Below, one piece after another: positions 1 to 10,446 of a DNA stretch of 64,000 bases. This DNA is from Pseudopyrenochaeta lycopersici (Eukaryota; Ascomycota; Dothideomycetes; Pleosporales; Pseudopyrenochaetaceae). The notes under the pieces were generated by a model. It saw nothing but the letters and a program-made list of their open reading frames with translations, made no database searches and was not told the origin of the DNA. Numbering within the stretch: position 1 is the first letter of the stretch; every line of letters starts with the position of its first letter. The stretch is from the NCBI GenBank assembly GCA_003313425.1, contig NHZP01000083.1, positions 83,558 through 147,557 of the forward strand, given 5' to 3'. The translations under genes were made by a program, and so were the position numbers.

Positions 1-1074
1 AAGGGCTTCTACTGTAGTTGCAAAGAGGAAGGCATCAAGAGATAGATTGATTATATGACCGCTGCATCGAATCCGCCTCTTTTTTGCATTGAATTCCACC
101 CCAATTTTTGTAAGAGCATTTGCAATAGCCCTACAACAAGTGTCGTTACTGGAAGCATTATCCCCAATAATATAGCCTGTCTTCTCCGTAACCTCATAGG
201 CTTGTATTGTCTCGAGAATATGCCTTGCCATCGTCTCGCCGCTGTGAGAGAAGCGACACTGTGGGAGGGAGAGGAGAGCTTTGCGGAGGGTGTAGTCGTG
301 TCCAACGAATTGCGCGCAGATGCCAAGGAATGATTTCCGGTTTGCCGATGACCAGAGATCGATAGAGTAGTGGATTTGAGACTTTGCCCTGTGTAGGCGC
401 TCCTTAATGGTAGCGTAGTGTGTTTTAAAGCTTCGCTCAATGTGGACAGGTATAGTAGTGTGTGACTCGATAAGTAGGTTTTCGACCTCTGGATTAACTG
501 CCATTAGGAGCGCTTGGTATTCTGGCCATTCAACACAGTTGAAAGGCAAGCGGCGGCGAGTAACAAGCTGGATTTGTGCCTCGTAGAAGGCGTCTTTGTT
601 AAGCGCCTTCGTAAGAACCTCCTCCACATCCTCGGTATTCTTCTCTACCTGCTTCTTTACCGACATTTGAAGGGCTGCTTGGAGAGAGACTTGCCGTACT
701 TTCTTTCCCTTCGGCTCTTCAACATCAACGTAGACTTGATGTAGATTCGCCATATGAGTCCTAGCGTTAGTGGTAATAGCAGTAGCCCAGGGTTTCCCAT
801 AGCCGTCACAGTCCTTACAATACATCAGTGATTGCCCTGACTTATCGCGCATTGCCTCATCATTCTCTGGCTTCCGAAAGTGTGTCCATATATCAGCAGC
901 ACGCCTCTTTCTTGACTTTACGTCCTCACGGCTACGGTCAGGTCGATGTGGTTTGTCATTGAGGAAGCGCCATGGACTAGGAGAGGCTCTGGAGGAAGGC
1001 GTAGTGGGTAGAGAGGGTGTGGATGAGGAGGAAGGAGGTCGGATAGGCCGACCTTGGGAGTTCTGGGAGGCCAT
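1..1074 (-). CDS. hAT-family transposase, N-terminal part (runs off left edge)
   Basis: Reading the minus strand from the ATG at 1074-1072 gives 358 codons with no stop up to the window edge, so the C-terminal part lies outside. hAT transposases excise and reinsert their own element. After a Ser/Pro-rich N-terminus there is a BED-type zinc finger (C-x2-C in YCKDC, then H-x4-H in THMANLH, about residues 80-110). The RNase H-like core follows: SIDLWSS (first catalytic Asp), GDNASSND (second Asp) and CSGH (the family C-x2-H motif). The third acidic residue and the dimerisation domain would be off-window. The frame has no RIP-type stops, unlike the DNA to its right, so the element is young or active. 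The family call is firm; the start is the first ATG of the frame. Confidence 0.88.
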   Translation of the reverse strand, partial: MASQNSQGRPIRPPSSSSTPSLPTTPSSRASPSPWRFLNDKPHRPDRSREDVKSRKRRAADIWTHFRKPENDEAMRDKSGQSLMYCKDCDGYGKPWATAITTNARTHMANLHQVYVDVEEPKGKKVRQVSLQAALQMSVKKQVEKNTEDVEEVLTKALNKDAFYEAQIQLVTRRRLPFNCVEWPEYQALLMAVNPEVENLLIESHTTIPVHIERSFKTHYATIKERLHRAKSQIHYSIDLWSSANRKSFLGICAQFVGHDYTLRKALLSLPQCRFSHSGETMARHILETIQAYEVTEKTGYIIGDNASSNDTCCRAIANALTKIGVEFNAKKRRIRCSGHIINLSLDAFLFATTVEAL

Positions 1075-1263
1075 AACGTTGTAGAATGGTTTATGGCGGT
1101 GGTTGTGGAGCATGCAGCAGAGAGATAAACCGGTAGATACCCTGGGATTTGCACGCAAAAGGTGCAAAAAAGGAAAACGCGAAAGGACGCGAAAGGGCGC
1201 GGAAGAACACCAAAAAAGGCGAAAAAAGGCGAAAAAAGCAAAAAGGTGGTGAGAAGTGGGTGT

Positions 1264-1384
1264 GCACGTGCCCTTATCAATACTTATCAATATTGAATTG
1301 ATAACGATATCCCATATTGATATTGCCTACTTGGATGAATATTGATATTGATTGATAAGAACATTGATAAGCACATATTGCCGA
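1264..1384. repeat. hAT subterminal TTATCAAT / ATTGATAA repeat cluster (element end)
   Basis: Upstream of the transposase start is a cluster of short repeats, TTATCAAT and its complement ATTGATAA, in both orientations. It stops near 1384, where RIP-type TA-rich DNA begins. hAT elements carry such subterminal transposase-binding repeats just inside short terminal inverted repeats, so the element's left terminus (in its own orientation) is probably near 1375-1385. The exact inverted repeat and 8-bp target duplication need the other end. Confidence 0.55.
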
Positions 1385-3069
1385 CAAGTCTGATAATAAG
1401 TTTTCCTAGATTTATTATTTCTTCCTTTTAGCTTCTTCTTTTTTCTAGTATTCTCTAATCTTTTCCTAGCAGTTTCTTAGGTATTCCTCTAGCTCCTACG
1501 TGCTCTCTGCGCTTAGGTATCCTTTCTATTTAACTAGGTAACTAAAGCTTAGTTCTAGGTCGTTAACTCTTCTATTCTGTTAGTATCCCTAGATTTTCTT
1601 AACTTTAAACTTGTTTTCCTCCTCTAGGTTATATTAAAATGTTTTCTATAATAGCGTTATAAGGTTAGCTAGTTCTAGCTTAGAGATATAAAAGCATAGG
1701 TAGATCTTTGCATCTAGTAGTAGCTTAAGTGTATAATTTACAGGTCTGTTTTATTCTTTAACTAAAAATAGTCTAACCTTAACATAATTAAGTCCCTTAC
1801 TTAGTTGCTTATTGCGTAGATTCTTTGTAAGTAAGTATACTTTATCCTCCTTCTTTAGCTAAGGTGCTATTTTTCTTTTCTTATTCTAGTAAGAAATACT
1901 ATTACGTTATACTTTCTTAAGGTTCTCTTAGAGTTACTCGTGTATTTTCTTTATTTCTTTAGCTTTTCTGCTAGGGTATAATTTTATAAAGAGATTAGGC
2001 TGTCTCCTGTAGTTAGTAAAGAATAGTATCTTTCTAGTTAATTCTAATAATTTATTATTATAGGCTAGTTATGCTATTAGTAATAATAAGACCTAATTAT
2101 TTTATTATTAGTTACTATAAATTCTTAGGTAGGTCTTTATTATTCTGTTTATTCTTTCTGTCTGTCCGTCTATTTATAGGTAATAGGCTGTTAATAACTT
2201 TCTTTTTATTCCTATCGCAGCTATTAATATAGACTAGAAGTTAGATGTAAAGAGCTTATCTCTATTACTTATAATAGACTTAGGTATACTATAGTATTAT
2301 ATTAGTCTATCTAAAATAACAAATACTAGTTATTCTATGTTATAGTTATTTCTAAACAGTATTATCTCTGCTGCTTTCGTAAACCTGCAGACTATATTAA
2401 GGATAGCGTTATACTTAATTCCTGTTATAGGATCTTTAGACAGTAGTAGCCCTATTATAAAGTCTATAGAAATATCTGCCTAAGGTTTGTTAGGTAGCTC
2501 TATAGCTTGCATTTCTCTGTAGAGTGCGTAGGTGCTGTGTTTGTTCTTATAATAATCCGCGCATTTTTTAATAAACTGTTTAACTTTAGCCTTTATATTT
2601 TTAAAGCTGTAGTATTATTATATAAGTTCTATTATTCTTTTAATTCTAGGGTAACTATATACTAGGTTATCGTAGTATTATTAGATAATTACCTCTTACA
2701 ATTCTTTAGGTACTTTAGACGTAATTATTATAGTATTATTTAATAACTTATTAAGTCCTAGGCTTCTGTCCTAGTTTACTTATAGGATAGTATTACTAAC
2801 TATTACTTTTATTCCTGCGATATCTAATCTACAGCTAAGAGCGTTAGCTCTTCTATTATTCTTTCCTAGTATATATACAATCTTAAACTTATATTATCCT
2901 AATATTTCTACCTATCTAACTTATCTTTAGTTTAGATCTTTAGTATTAGTAAAATTAACTAAGTTCTTATAATCTATAAATATTATAAGATCTAAGCAGC
3001 TCTCTGCGTAGATTCGCTAGTAGTTAAAGGCGTTAATAATTACTATAAGTTCCTTGTTATGCACGTTAT
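1385..3069 (-). pseudogene. RIP-degraded Ty3/gypsy relic, integrase side
   Basis: This stretch is TA-rich, dominated by TAG/TTA and nearly free of CpA/TpG, the mark of RIP. No frame is open. Around 2140-2200 the minus strand still resembles the integrase segment that reads SxAYxPQTDxxTER in gypsy elements. It is probably the downstream part of the same minus-strand element whose reverse transcriptase lies right of the copia insertion (8339 onward), since the copia target duplication separates the two. Confidence 0.6.
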
Positions 3070-3074
3070 ATTAT

Positions 3075-3249
3075 TGTCAGATAAGAGGCATAAAAACTGA
3101 AGTATACGAATACTGCATCGTAGACGGTATCACCTATGTATCATCGATGTATCAGGTCTGTGTTTAAAAAGGAGAGAAAACAGAACCAACGAAAATACAA
3201 TCAATTCTGATCCACGATGATGACCAAAAAGATTCATTAAATTCTGACA
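3075..3249 (+). repeat. Copia 5' LTR
   Basis: 175 bp, TGTCAG...CTGACA, same sequence as 8159-8333. It should carry the promoter for the genomic RNA. The ATTAT duplication flanks it at 3070-3074. Confidence 0.93.
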
Positions 3250-3286
3250 ATTAAGAGTCTCACTGACCCTATAACGAGCGAGGACC

Positions 3287-4612
3287 ATGTCTCACGCAAA
3301 TATTACCGGCGTACGCGACGCTACGATCATCCTCACCGACTACACGAACTACACGCCATGGTTACTACAACTCAAAGCAAAAGCAGAGTTCCACGACGTA
3401 TGGGCAATCGCAGACCCTGATGGAACTAGAGAACCTTTGCTGGAACCGATCCCCCCAGTCCTACCACGATTAGCTGACTACGTACCGGCTGTAGTCCAAC
3501 GACCGGCACCCAGCGCGTCGTCAAACTCTCGGGGTAACCGGGTTGGATCATCAAGCCAGCCAACAAGATCAAACCCGTCCCGAACCGATGCAACTCCAGC
3601 TACACCGACGAAACTATCGGACTTATCACCTGAAAGCCAGGAAACATACAAGGCCGATCGAGACGACTACAAGGTACAGCTCGAAGCCTACAAGATCGAC
3701 GAGAAGAAATACGACAGAGAACGGGCTAACTATCGGTTACTTGCAACGCACATTCAGAGCACAGTATCAGCGCACATTCAGCGCAACTGCTGCCTCCCTG
3801 GTACCACGATTCGCCGATGGATTATTGATATCCGAAGGACAGTAGGAATCAACCCACTCGAAGAACGCCAACGAGCACGAACAAGATATCACAATGCATT
3901 GAAGCCAATGAGGACCCCAGTAAACTGGGATATCTGGCTTGCCGAATACGATCGAGCAGCAACTGACGCTGAGACCGAAGGAGTCGCGGAGGTACAACAT
4001 AATGACGACATTATAGAAGATTTCTTGTCGGCAGTGGAAAAGGTAGCACCTATGTGGGTGACTGCCTTCTCTAGCCAGGTGGCCAGAGGTGACCCAGACC
4101 ATGACAGAAAAGAAATGATGAAACTCTTCCGGGAGCATATGAGCCGCTCCTACCCACAAAAGGGCAAGCAGAAGAGCGCTTTCGCTGCTGGAGACGCTGC
4201 ATACCCCGCTGGCGGTGAATCCGACCAGGGCGCACAGAGGGACGCCTCCGGTGTAGCTGAAGAAGCATCATCAGCCTTACGGGGCAAGAACCGTGGTAGA
4301 ACACGGGGAAAACGCAAATTTGGGCAAAGCAGCACCAGATCCAAGCATTCCTCTCTGGAGGATACGGCGGCAGTCGAAGGCACAACATGCCATGCTTGTG
4401 AACAGCGCCACAATCTTTTCGATTGTTTCTATCTAAACGAAGATAGGGCACCTGCGTGGTTTACACCAGATTCAAGAATAGCCAAACTCGTTGAGTACAA
4501 AAGAAAGTATGACCCAGAGCTAATCAAATTATTAGACTCAAAGCGCCAACGATCAAAGACGCCGCTGATTAAGAATTCGCAAACACCAACACCCGAAGTC
4601 TTAAAAGATTGA
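3287..4612 (+). CDS. gag: Copia Gag polyprotein
   Basis: 441 residues from the ATG at 3287, 38 bp past the 5' LTR. Gag would form the particle that packages element RNA. The central part resembles the UBN2/copia gag region. Near the C-terminus (about residues 367-379) CHACEQRHNLFDC gives C-x2-C-x3-H-x4-C, a zinc-knuckle spacing for RNA binding. Basic, low-complexity RGK-rich sequence precedes it. The ORF ends in a UGA at 4610-4612 followed by CUAG, and the same frame then stays open for the whole of pol, so Gag is probably both the terminated product and the N-terminus of Gag-Pol. Confidence 0.9.
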   Translation: MSHANITGVRDATIILTDYTNYTPWLLQLKAKAEFHDVWAIADPDGTREPLLEPIPPVLPRLADYVPAVVQRPAPSASSNSRGNRVGSSSQPTRSNPSRTDATPATPTKLSDLSPESQETYKADRDDYKVQLEAYKIDEKKYDRERANYRLLATHIQSTVSAHIQRNCCLPGTTIRRWIIDIRRTVGINPLEERQRARTRYHNALKPMRTPVNWDIWLAEYDRAATDAETEGVAEVQHNDDIIEDFLSAVEKVAPMWVTAFSSQVARGDPDHDRKEMMKLFREHMSRSYPQKGKQKSAFAAGDAAYPAGGESDQGAQRDASGVAEEASSALRGKNRGRTRGKRKFGQSSTRSKHSSLEDTAAVEGTTCHACEQRHNLFDCFYLNEDRAPAWFTPDSRIAKLVEYKRKYDPELIKLLDSKRQRSKTPLIKNSQTPTPEVLKD

Positions 4613-7600
4613 CTAGAAGGAAGAGTTATATCAACAATCGAAGCCGCGTATACCGCGTCAGTGTTCTCAATGAAGAACCAACCGTATCCGCTAAAGAATG
4701 CATTCATCCTCGATTCGGGCGCGACAATACACATCTGCAACATGGCGCAACGCCTAACCCACCTCCGTCCACCTATCCCCGGTGACTGCGTGTGGACAGG
4801 CGACGCACGAATATGGATTAAAGGGTATGGCACCGTACATATCAAAGTCAAGTCACCATATGGCACAGAGATACTCCGATTAGAGAACGTTGCCTTCTGT
4901 CCGGAGATTCTATGCAACCTCGTCTCATTTAGACTACTCAGACGGCAAGGAATTTGGTGGGATAATAAGAATGAACCTACGTCGTTAAAGAGATGGGACA
5001 ACTCCATCATCGCATACCTGACGGAAGCACACAACCAATGGGTACTCGAGCAATCAGATGCAAACGACAGTGCTTTTCACACCCGATTCAACTCTCGAAC
5101 CAAGCGGTCGCCACAAAGAGCAAGTGCGATACTATGGCACAAGCGCCTAGGGCATCCAGGGCCCGCAGTGATCGAACACCTCGTCCAACAATCTGAGGGG
5201 GTGCGCATCAAAGGCGTCACTACAGTCGAGTGCGACGCATGTGGGAGAGCCAAATCAAAGCGCAGGATCCGCAGAGAACCTCGACTGAGCGAAGAAGGAC
5301 CGGGAGAACGAATCGCGATCGACTTTCACGACTACGAAGTGGGGAGCTACTCAAAGGAAAAGAGCCAAATGCTTATCACTGACCGATTCTCGGCATATAA
5401 CTGGGATTTCTACTTTACCGACAACAGACCAGCACGATCTATTATTCGGTTACTAGATAATTTCACTTGCTTCCTCTATACGCAGTTTAATATTTCTGTA
5501 AAAGTGATTGAGACGGACAACGAGATAGTGACCGTCAAGCCAGAAGTTAAGAGATGGTGCACGTCCAAAGGCATAAAGGTCGAGCCTTCTGCTCCTGATA
5601 CCCAATCACAGAATGGCGGAGGAGAACGCTCAGGGGGTGTGATAAAAGAAAAGGCACGCACGATACGACTGGATGCTAATCTTCCCTGGGAACTATGGCC
5701 AGAAATCACAAGAGCGGCAGTATACCTGTACAATAGAACGCCGAACTACTCAAACCGCTGGAAAAGCCCATACGAGGTATTCTTCACAAGGGTCGCTGCT
5801 ATGAATGGTATCGTCACTGGACCACGGAAACCAAACCAAGCTCATCTTAAAGCATATGGCTGCAAGGCATTTGCAATGACCGACGATACCCACCGAGGAA
5901 AGTCGCGACTGCAACGCTTGGATCCAAAGGCCTGGATTGGCTATCTTATTGGCTATCAATCTACAAACATCTACCGAGTTTGGATCCCGTCACTAGCTAA
6001 AGTCATCAGCACAAGAGACGTAGTCTTCGACGAAAGCGTAGTGTTCAGCGGCAAAACGGAAGACCTCATGGACAACCTTATGCACAATACCCTGCAGGAG
6101 ATTGCAATGTGGGTGAAAACGATTGAACTGCCTACACCACCGCGACAAGGACAGCCTGAGACTGGGTCGTTCTACGAAGACGATACAATGATGGGAGAGA
6201 GCTCAAGCCCACAAGGTCAAAAGTCAAGAGGTTGCCGAAATAGAAAAGTTATGGACTCATACCCAACGCCGCCAGACACTCCGCCACCCGTAGCTCTCCT
6301 TAGCCAGGCGTGGACCGACGAACTTGAAGCTAATAGCACGACGACACATGGCTCGTCAAAGACAGAACCATGGGCAGCAGCATTTATGGCCGGCACTCAA
6401 GCAGGGCACGTAGGGGAACATGAAGGCAAGCCCATTGACAAGGCACAGCTGAAGAGAATGCTGGCAAAGGGGGTGAAGCCTCACCGAAACCAATTGCCAC
6501 CTCTGCCGGCGACTTACTCAAAGCTTGAAGATCATCCTCTGTACGAAATGTTCAAGGAAGCAGAACGAGAACACCTAAGGAGCCATGAACAAATGAAGTC
6601 CTGGGCTGAAGTGCCAATCACTCCCATCAAACGGAAAGGTCACCAAATATTAGACTGCATGTGGGTGTATACCTACAAATTGGACAAACACCATCGCCTT
6701 ATTAAATGCAAAGCACGACTGGTCGTTCGTGGCGATCAGCAACGAAACATCACGTCACAAGACACATACGCAGCCACTTTAGCCAGCAGGTCTTTTCGAA
6801 TGCTCATGGCAATCGCTGCCAAGTTCAACCTTGAACTTAAACAGTACGACGTTACTAACGCATTCGTGCATGCAACCATAGATAGAGAAATCTACATGAG
6901 AATGCCACGAGGATACCAGAAGCCCGGAACGATCCTTAAGCTTGAAAAGGCACTTTACGGTCTTCGAATTTCACCGCTCCTATGGCAGAAAGAATTCGTC
7001 TCAACCCTCACCAAACTAGGCTTCAAACAAGTGCCACATGAGGCCTGCTGCATGATCAAGGATGGCATTATCATCTTCTTTTACGTCGATGACATTATCT
7101 TAGCCTATCACCAGAAGAAGGAGGTAGAAGCTCAACAAACTATCAAGGCTCTTCAAGAAAGATACACCTTCACAGGTGGAGAAGACCTGCAATGGTTCCT
7201 CGGCGTTGAAGTTATCAGAGACCGAGAACAACGATTAATTCAACTCTCCCAGTTAGCCTATGCCGACAAAATTAGCAGACTTGCAGATAGGAAAGATGTC
7301 CGACATGATACCCCAATGGCAAGCGTTGAACTCCAGCCACGCGAGGGATTAGCATCACCATCAGAAGTCAACAAATACCAGCGTAAGATTGGTTCCTTAC
7401 TATTTGCCGCCGTTACAACACGACCAGATATAGCCTTCGCAACATCGCGCCTTGCACGCTTCCTCGTCAACCCTGGCACGGAGCATCAGGAGGCTGCTGA
7501 CAGAGTCCTGCTCTACCTTGCAGCGACAAAATCAAGAGCACTCCAATTGGGAGGAGGCGACAAGCTTGAAGTAGCCAGCGACGCATCATTTGGCGATAAT

Positions 7601-8110
7601 ACAGTCGATAGAAAGAGTTCGCAAGGTTATGTGATTAAGCTATTCGGTGGTCTTGTTACCTGGAGAGCAAGTAAACAGGACACGGTCACTACCTCAACGA
7701 CTGAAGCAGAACTGCTCGCACTCTCCCAAGTAGCAAAGGAAGCTATCTTTACTTCGCGACTTCTCAAGGAGCTCCAGGTATCATTGCCGGAGTCGACTAT
7801 TACAATTCAATGCGACAATACACAGACAATTCGACTTGTTACGGAAGAGATTGCAAAACTTCAAACCAAACTTCGACATGTAGACATCCACAACCACTGG
7901 CTACGACAAGAAGTATTGCTGGGACGAATTCAAGTCAAATACGTAGAGTCCTCGCAAATGATAGCAGATGGACTTACCAAAGCGCTGCCCTCAAACAAAT
8001 GGGAGAACTTTCTTAATCAATTAGGACTGGTAAACAAGAAACCGGCCTTAGCAAAAGAGTTAAAACTCGAAGACATACAGACTCAAATAGAGGATCTGAC
8101 AATCGCATAA
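4613..8110 (+). CDS. pol: Copia Pol (protease-integrase-RT-RNase H), made by UGA readthrough
   Basis: The frame continues straight from gag after the UGA at 4610, with no other stop to 8110. Numbering from 4661: protease DSGAT at 18-22; GAG-pre-integrase HKRLGHP; integrase core with catalytic Asp in AIDFHDY, ETDNE and the Glu segment GGGERS; reverse transcriptase with YVDD at 808-811; RNase H with SDAS and TEAEL. All expected catalytic motifs are present, so the protein should be functional. No ATG follows promptly after the stop (the first in frame is at 4670, within the protease lead-in), which favours readthrough over separate initiation. Confidence 0.92.
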   Translation, partial: LEGRVISTIEAAYTASVFSMKNQPYPLKNAFILDSGATIHICNMAQRLTHLRPPIPGDCVWTGDARIWIKGYGTVHIKVKSPYGTEILRLENVAFCPEILCNLVSFRLLRRQGIWWDNKNEPTSLKRWDNSIIAYLTEAHNQWVLEQSDANDSAFHTRFNSRTKRSPQRASAILWHKRLGHPGPAVIEHLVQQSEGVRIKGVTTVECDACGRAKSKRRIRREPRLSEEGPGERIAIDFHDYEVGSYSKEKSQMLITDRFSAYNWDFYFTDNRPARSIIRLLDNFTCFLYTQFNISVKVIETDNEIVTVKPEVKRWCTSKGIKVEPSAPDTQSQNGGGERSGGVIKEKARTIRLDANLPWELWPEITRAAVYLYNRTPNYSNRWKSPYEVFFTRVAAMNGIVTGPRKPNQAHLKAYGCKAFAMTDDTHRGKSRLQRLDPKAWIGYLIGYQSTNIYRVWIPSLAKVISTRDVVFDESVVFSGKTEDLMDNLMHNTLQEIAMWVKTIELPTPPRQGQPETGSFYEDDTMMGESSSPQGQKSRGCRNRKVMDSYPTPPDTPPPVALLSQAWTDELEANSTTTHGSSKTEPWAAAFMAGTQAGHVGEHEGKPIDKAQLKRMLAKGVKPHRNQLPPLPATYSKLEDHPLYEMFKEAEREHLRSHEQMKSWAEVPITPIKRKGHQILDCMWVYTYKLDKHHRLIKCKARLVVRGDQQRNITSQDTYAATLASRSFRMLMAIAAKFNLELKQYDVTNAFVHATIDREIYMRMPRGYQKPGTILKLEKALYGLRISPLLWQKEFVSTLTKLGFKQVPHEACCMIKDGIIIFFYVDDIILAYHQKKEVEAQQTIKALQERYTFTGGEDLQWFLGVEVIRDREQRLIQLSQLAYADKISRLADRKDVRHDTPMASVELQPREGLASPSEVNKYQRKIGSLLFAAVTTRPDIAFATSRLARFLVNPGTEHQEAADRVLLYLAATKSRALQLGGGDKLEVASDASFGDNTVDRKSSQGYVIKLFGGLVTWRASKQDTVTTSTTEAELLALSQVAKEAIFTSRLLKELQVSLPESTITIQCDNTQTIRLVTEEIAKLQTKLRHVDIHNHWLRQEVLLGRIQVKYVESSQMIADGLTKALPSNKWENFLNQLGLVNKKPALAKELKLEDIQTQIEDLTIA

Positions 8111-8158
8111 GATATAGGTTTGTGGCAGCTTAGAAGATCACTCTAAGCTGAGGGGGTG

Positions 8159-8333
8159 TGTCAGATAAGAGGCATAAAAACTGAAGTATACGAATACTGC
8201 ATCGTAGACGGTATCACCTATGTATCATCGATGTATCAGGTCTGTGTTTAAAAAGGAGAGAAAACAGAACCAACGAAAATACAATCAATTCTGATCCACG
8301 ATGATGACCAAAAAGATTCATTAAATTCTGACA
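8159..8333 (+). repeat. Copia 3' LTR
   Basis: Second copy of the 175-bp LTR, identical by eye to 3075-3249. It is followed by the ATTAT target duplication at 8334-8338. Confidence 0.93.
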
Positions 8334-8338
8334 ATTAT

Positions 8339-9885
8339 TCTTCTAGGTCTGTAAATTTCCTAGAGTAGTAGGTAATTAGGTGCTATTTCCTATTGCGTTC
8401 TTATTTTACTATTACTCTTAGTGTAAGGTCTAAGGCGTCTATTTTAAACTATAAGGGTTCTCTTATTTAAAATATAATTAATACTAGTAGTATAATATAA
8501 GCTTGTTTAAGTATCTAAAATACTTTTCTTTATCTATTTCCCTATTCTTATTTTATCTTTTTCTTTATAAGTTTAGTAAGTAGGATAGATTTTTTAGAGA
8601 AGTCCTTAATAAACTATTAGTTAAAGTTAATAAATCCTATAAATAACTGTATATCTTTAACTATTTTAGGTTTAGGCTATTCTTTTACTACTCTTATTTT
8701 TTCTTTACTTATCTTTACTCTATATACACCTACTATACATCCTAAGAATTTAACTTCCTCTTTATTAAATTTACATTTCTTAGGTTTAAGTAGCAAACTA
8801 AATCTTCCTAAGTAGGTAAGAACTATTTTAATATACTTAATATATTCCTGTAAATTATTAGAGTATATAAGGATATTATTAAGATATGTAATAATAAATA
8901 TATCTAGGTACTCTCTTAACACGTTATTAATAAGCGCCTAGTATGTAGCTAGTGCGTTAGTAAGTCTAAAAAGTATTACTATATACTTGTAGTAGCTGTA
9001 GCGTATCTTAAACGCAGTCTTCTATTCTTTACCTTCTTTTATATAAATAAGGTTATACGCTCCTCTTAAGTCTAATACTATAAAGACTTTTATAAAGGCT
9101 AGTTAATCCTATAGTTTTACTATATTTAGTAAAGAGTATTAATTCTTTATTATAATATTATTAAGCTTCTAGTAGTTAACGTATAATCTTAGCTTCCTAT
9201 TTTTTTTTAGTATAAATAGTATAGAGTATTCTACTAGTAATTATAATTCTCTAATAAATCCTTTTTTTAAGTTTATCTTAATATATTCTTATAGAGTTTT
9301 AAGTTCTTTTTTTAATAAACTATTTATTAGGCTAAAAGTTAGTTACTTTCCTTCCTGTAGGATAATCTTATAATCCTAGAGTTAATGCTTACGCAGTGCT
9401 TTTATACTTGTCTCTTCCTAAAAGAGTAGCTTATATTCTTTATACTTATTAGAGATTACTAGAGTTGCGCTTTACTCCTTAACTCTAGTTTATTAGTCTA
9501 AGGGCCTCTTATTAGTACCTGCTAAGTTAGACCCTTATATCTTAAGGTTATCCTTATTTAAAGTAAGGATTCTAATTATTATCTTCTTATCTACCTAGGC
9601 ACTTAGCTATAGCGTAGGTTTGCTTATAGTTACGTCTATTCTATAGTATCTAAATAAGAACTTTTTCCTTTTCTAATCTATTTCTAGACTATGTTCACTT
9701 AACTATAGAAGTCCTAGTATTACATTATGTTATAATAGTCTAAAGACGTCTAGGTTAATCGTTTCCCTATAGTTCTAGATAATAAGTTATACGTTCTATA
9801 CTTTGTAAGTAATTACAGACTCTAATAGCATAAGTTATCTATTAGCTACTATTAATAGATATAGTACTATTTTTAATAATAGGAT
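8339..9885 (-). pseudogene. RIP-degraded Ty3/gypsy relic, reverse transcriptase / RNase H side
   Basis: On the minus strand 8677-8922 still reads as a gypsy reverse transcriptase fragment: YLNNILIYS in place of the active-site YLDDILIYS, followed by KKCKFNKEEVKFLG. The Asp-to-Asn changes fit C-to-T mutation. The rest of the stretch is TA-rich with many TAG/TAA stops. With 1385-3069 it forms one dead element split by the copia insertion. Confidence 0.75.
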
Positions 9886-10446
9886 TGTTATGGGCGAAGA
9901 GGCCTGACTAACGAGTGTGCATTTGTCCTATACTACAGAAGGAGAAAGATAGAGAAGAGGTTACAGGTATCCTTAGAGGATATATATATATGTTCGTACA
10001 AGCGAAGAGGAACGTGCTCCTCTAGCTGCTAACTTATACGAGCTAATAAGAAAAGGGGGCAGAGGAGATTAAGGAGTTCTTTCCCCGTGCGATAGTAGCG
10101 AAGCCTCTCCTGCTTAAAGGGCGCAGCCTATTATAATACCCTCCTCCTCCTTAAATAACTGTGTTGCTTCTTCATACGTAGTTTAACCTTAACCTTATAC
10201 TTATGTAGGTAGCGTTATGTTGTCGTGCTGCAAAAGTAGAGATGTTACGTGTACTTTTTCTTGTTTGTTTGCAAGTAATTTTCCTCCTTTACCTATTATT
10301 GTTGCCTAATAACGTGAAGTAGAGGAGAGGTTAGTTGTTTGCTCGCTCGTGCGCATATAAAGAGCTTTTCCTCTAACTCTTTCTTCCTTTTTTACTGCTT
10401 AACTTTAACTTGCTTACGTACGACTCGTCTTCCTATCATTACTAAC
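9886..10446. other. Less degraded block between two relics, possible solo or 5' LTR
   Basis: Base composition changes abruptly at about 9886 to a more balanced sequence with AGGAG and CTCCT runs and a TATATATATATG stretch near 9983. No ORF is seen. Its position directly before a gag-like relic start at 10447 would suit an LTR and leader, but I could not find a second copy. Confidence 0.3.

Larger units (their letters stand above)
3075..8333 (+). mobile_element. Complete Ty1/copia LTR retrotransposon
   Basis: The 5259-bp element is bounded by two 175-bp LTRs that I read as identical, each starting TGTCAG and ending CTGACA. The 5-bp direct repeat ATTAT lies immediately outside both ends (3070-3074 and 8334-8338), a target-site duplication. 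A purine tract (GAGGGGG) sits just before the 3' LTR. Domain order is gag, protease, integrase, reverse transcriptase, RNase H, which defines Ty1/copia. Identical LTRs and no RIP stops show insertion after the surrounding gypsy DNA was mutated. I could not identify the tRNA primer-binding site. Confidence 0.95.
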
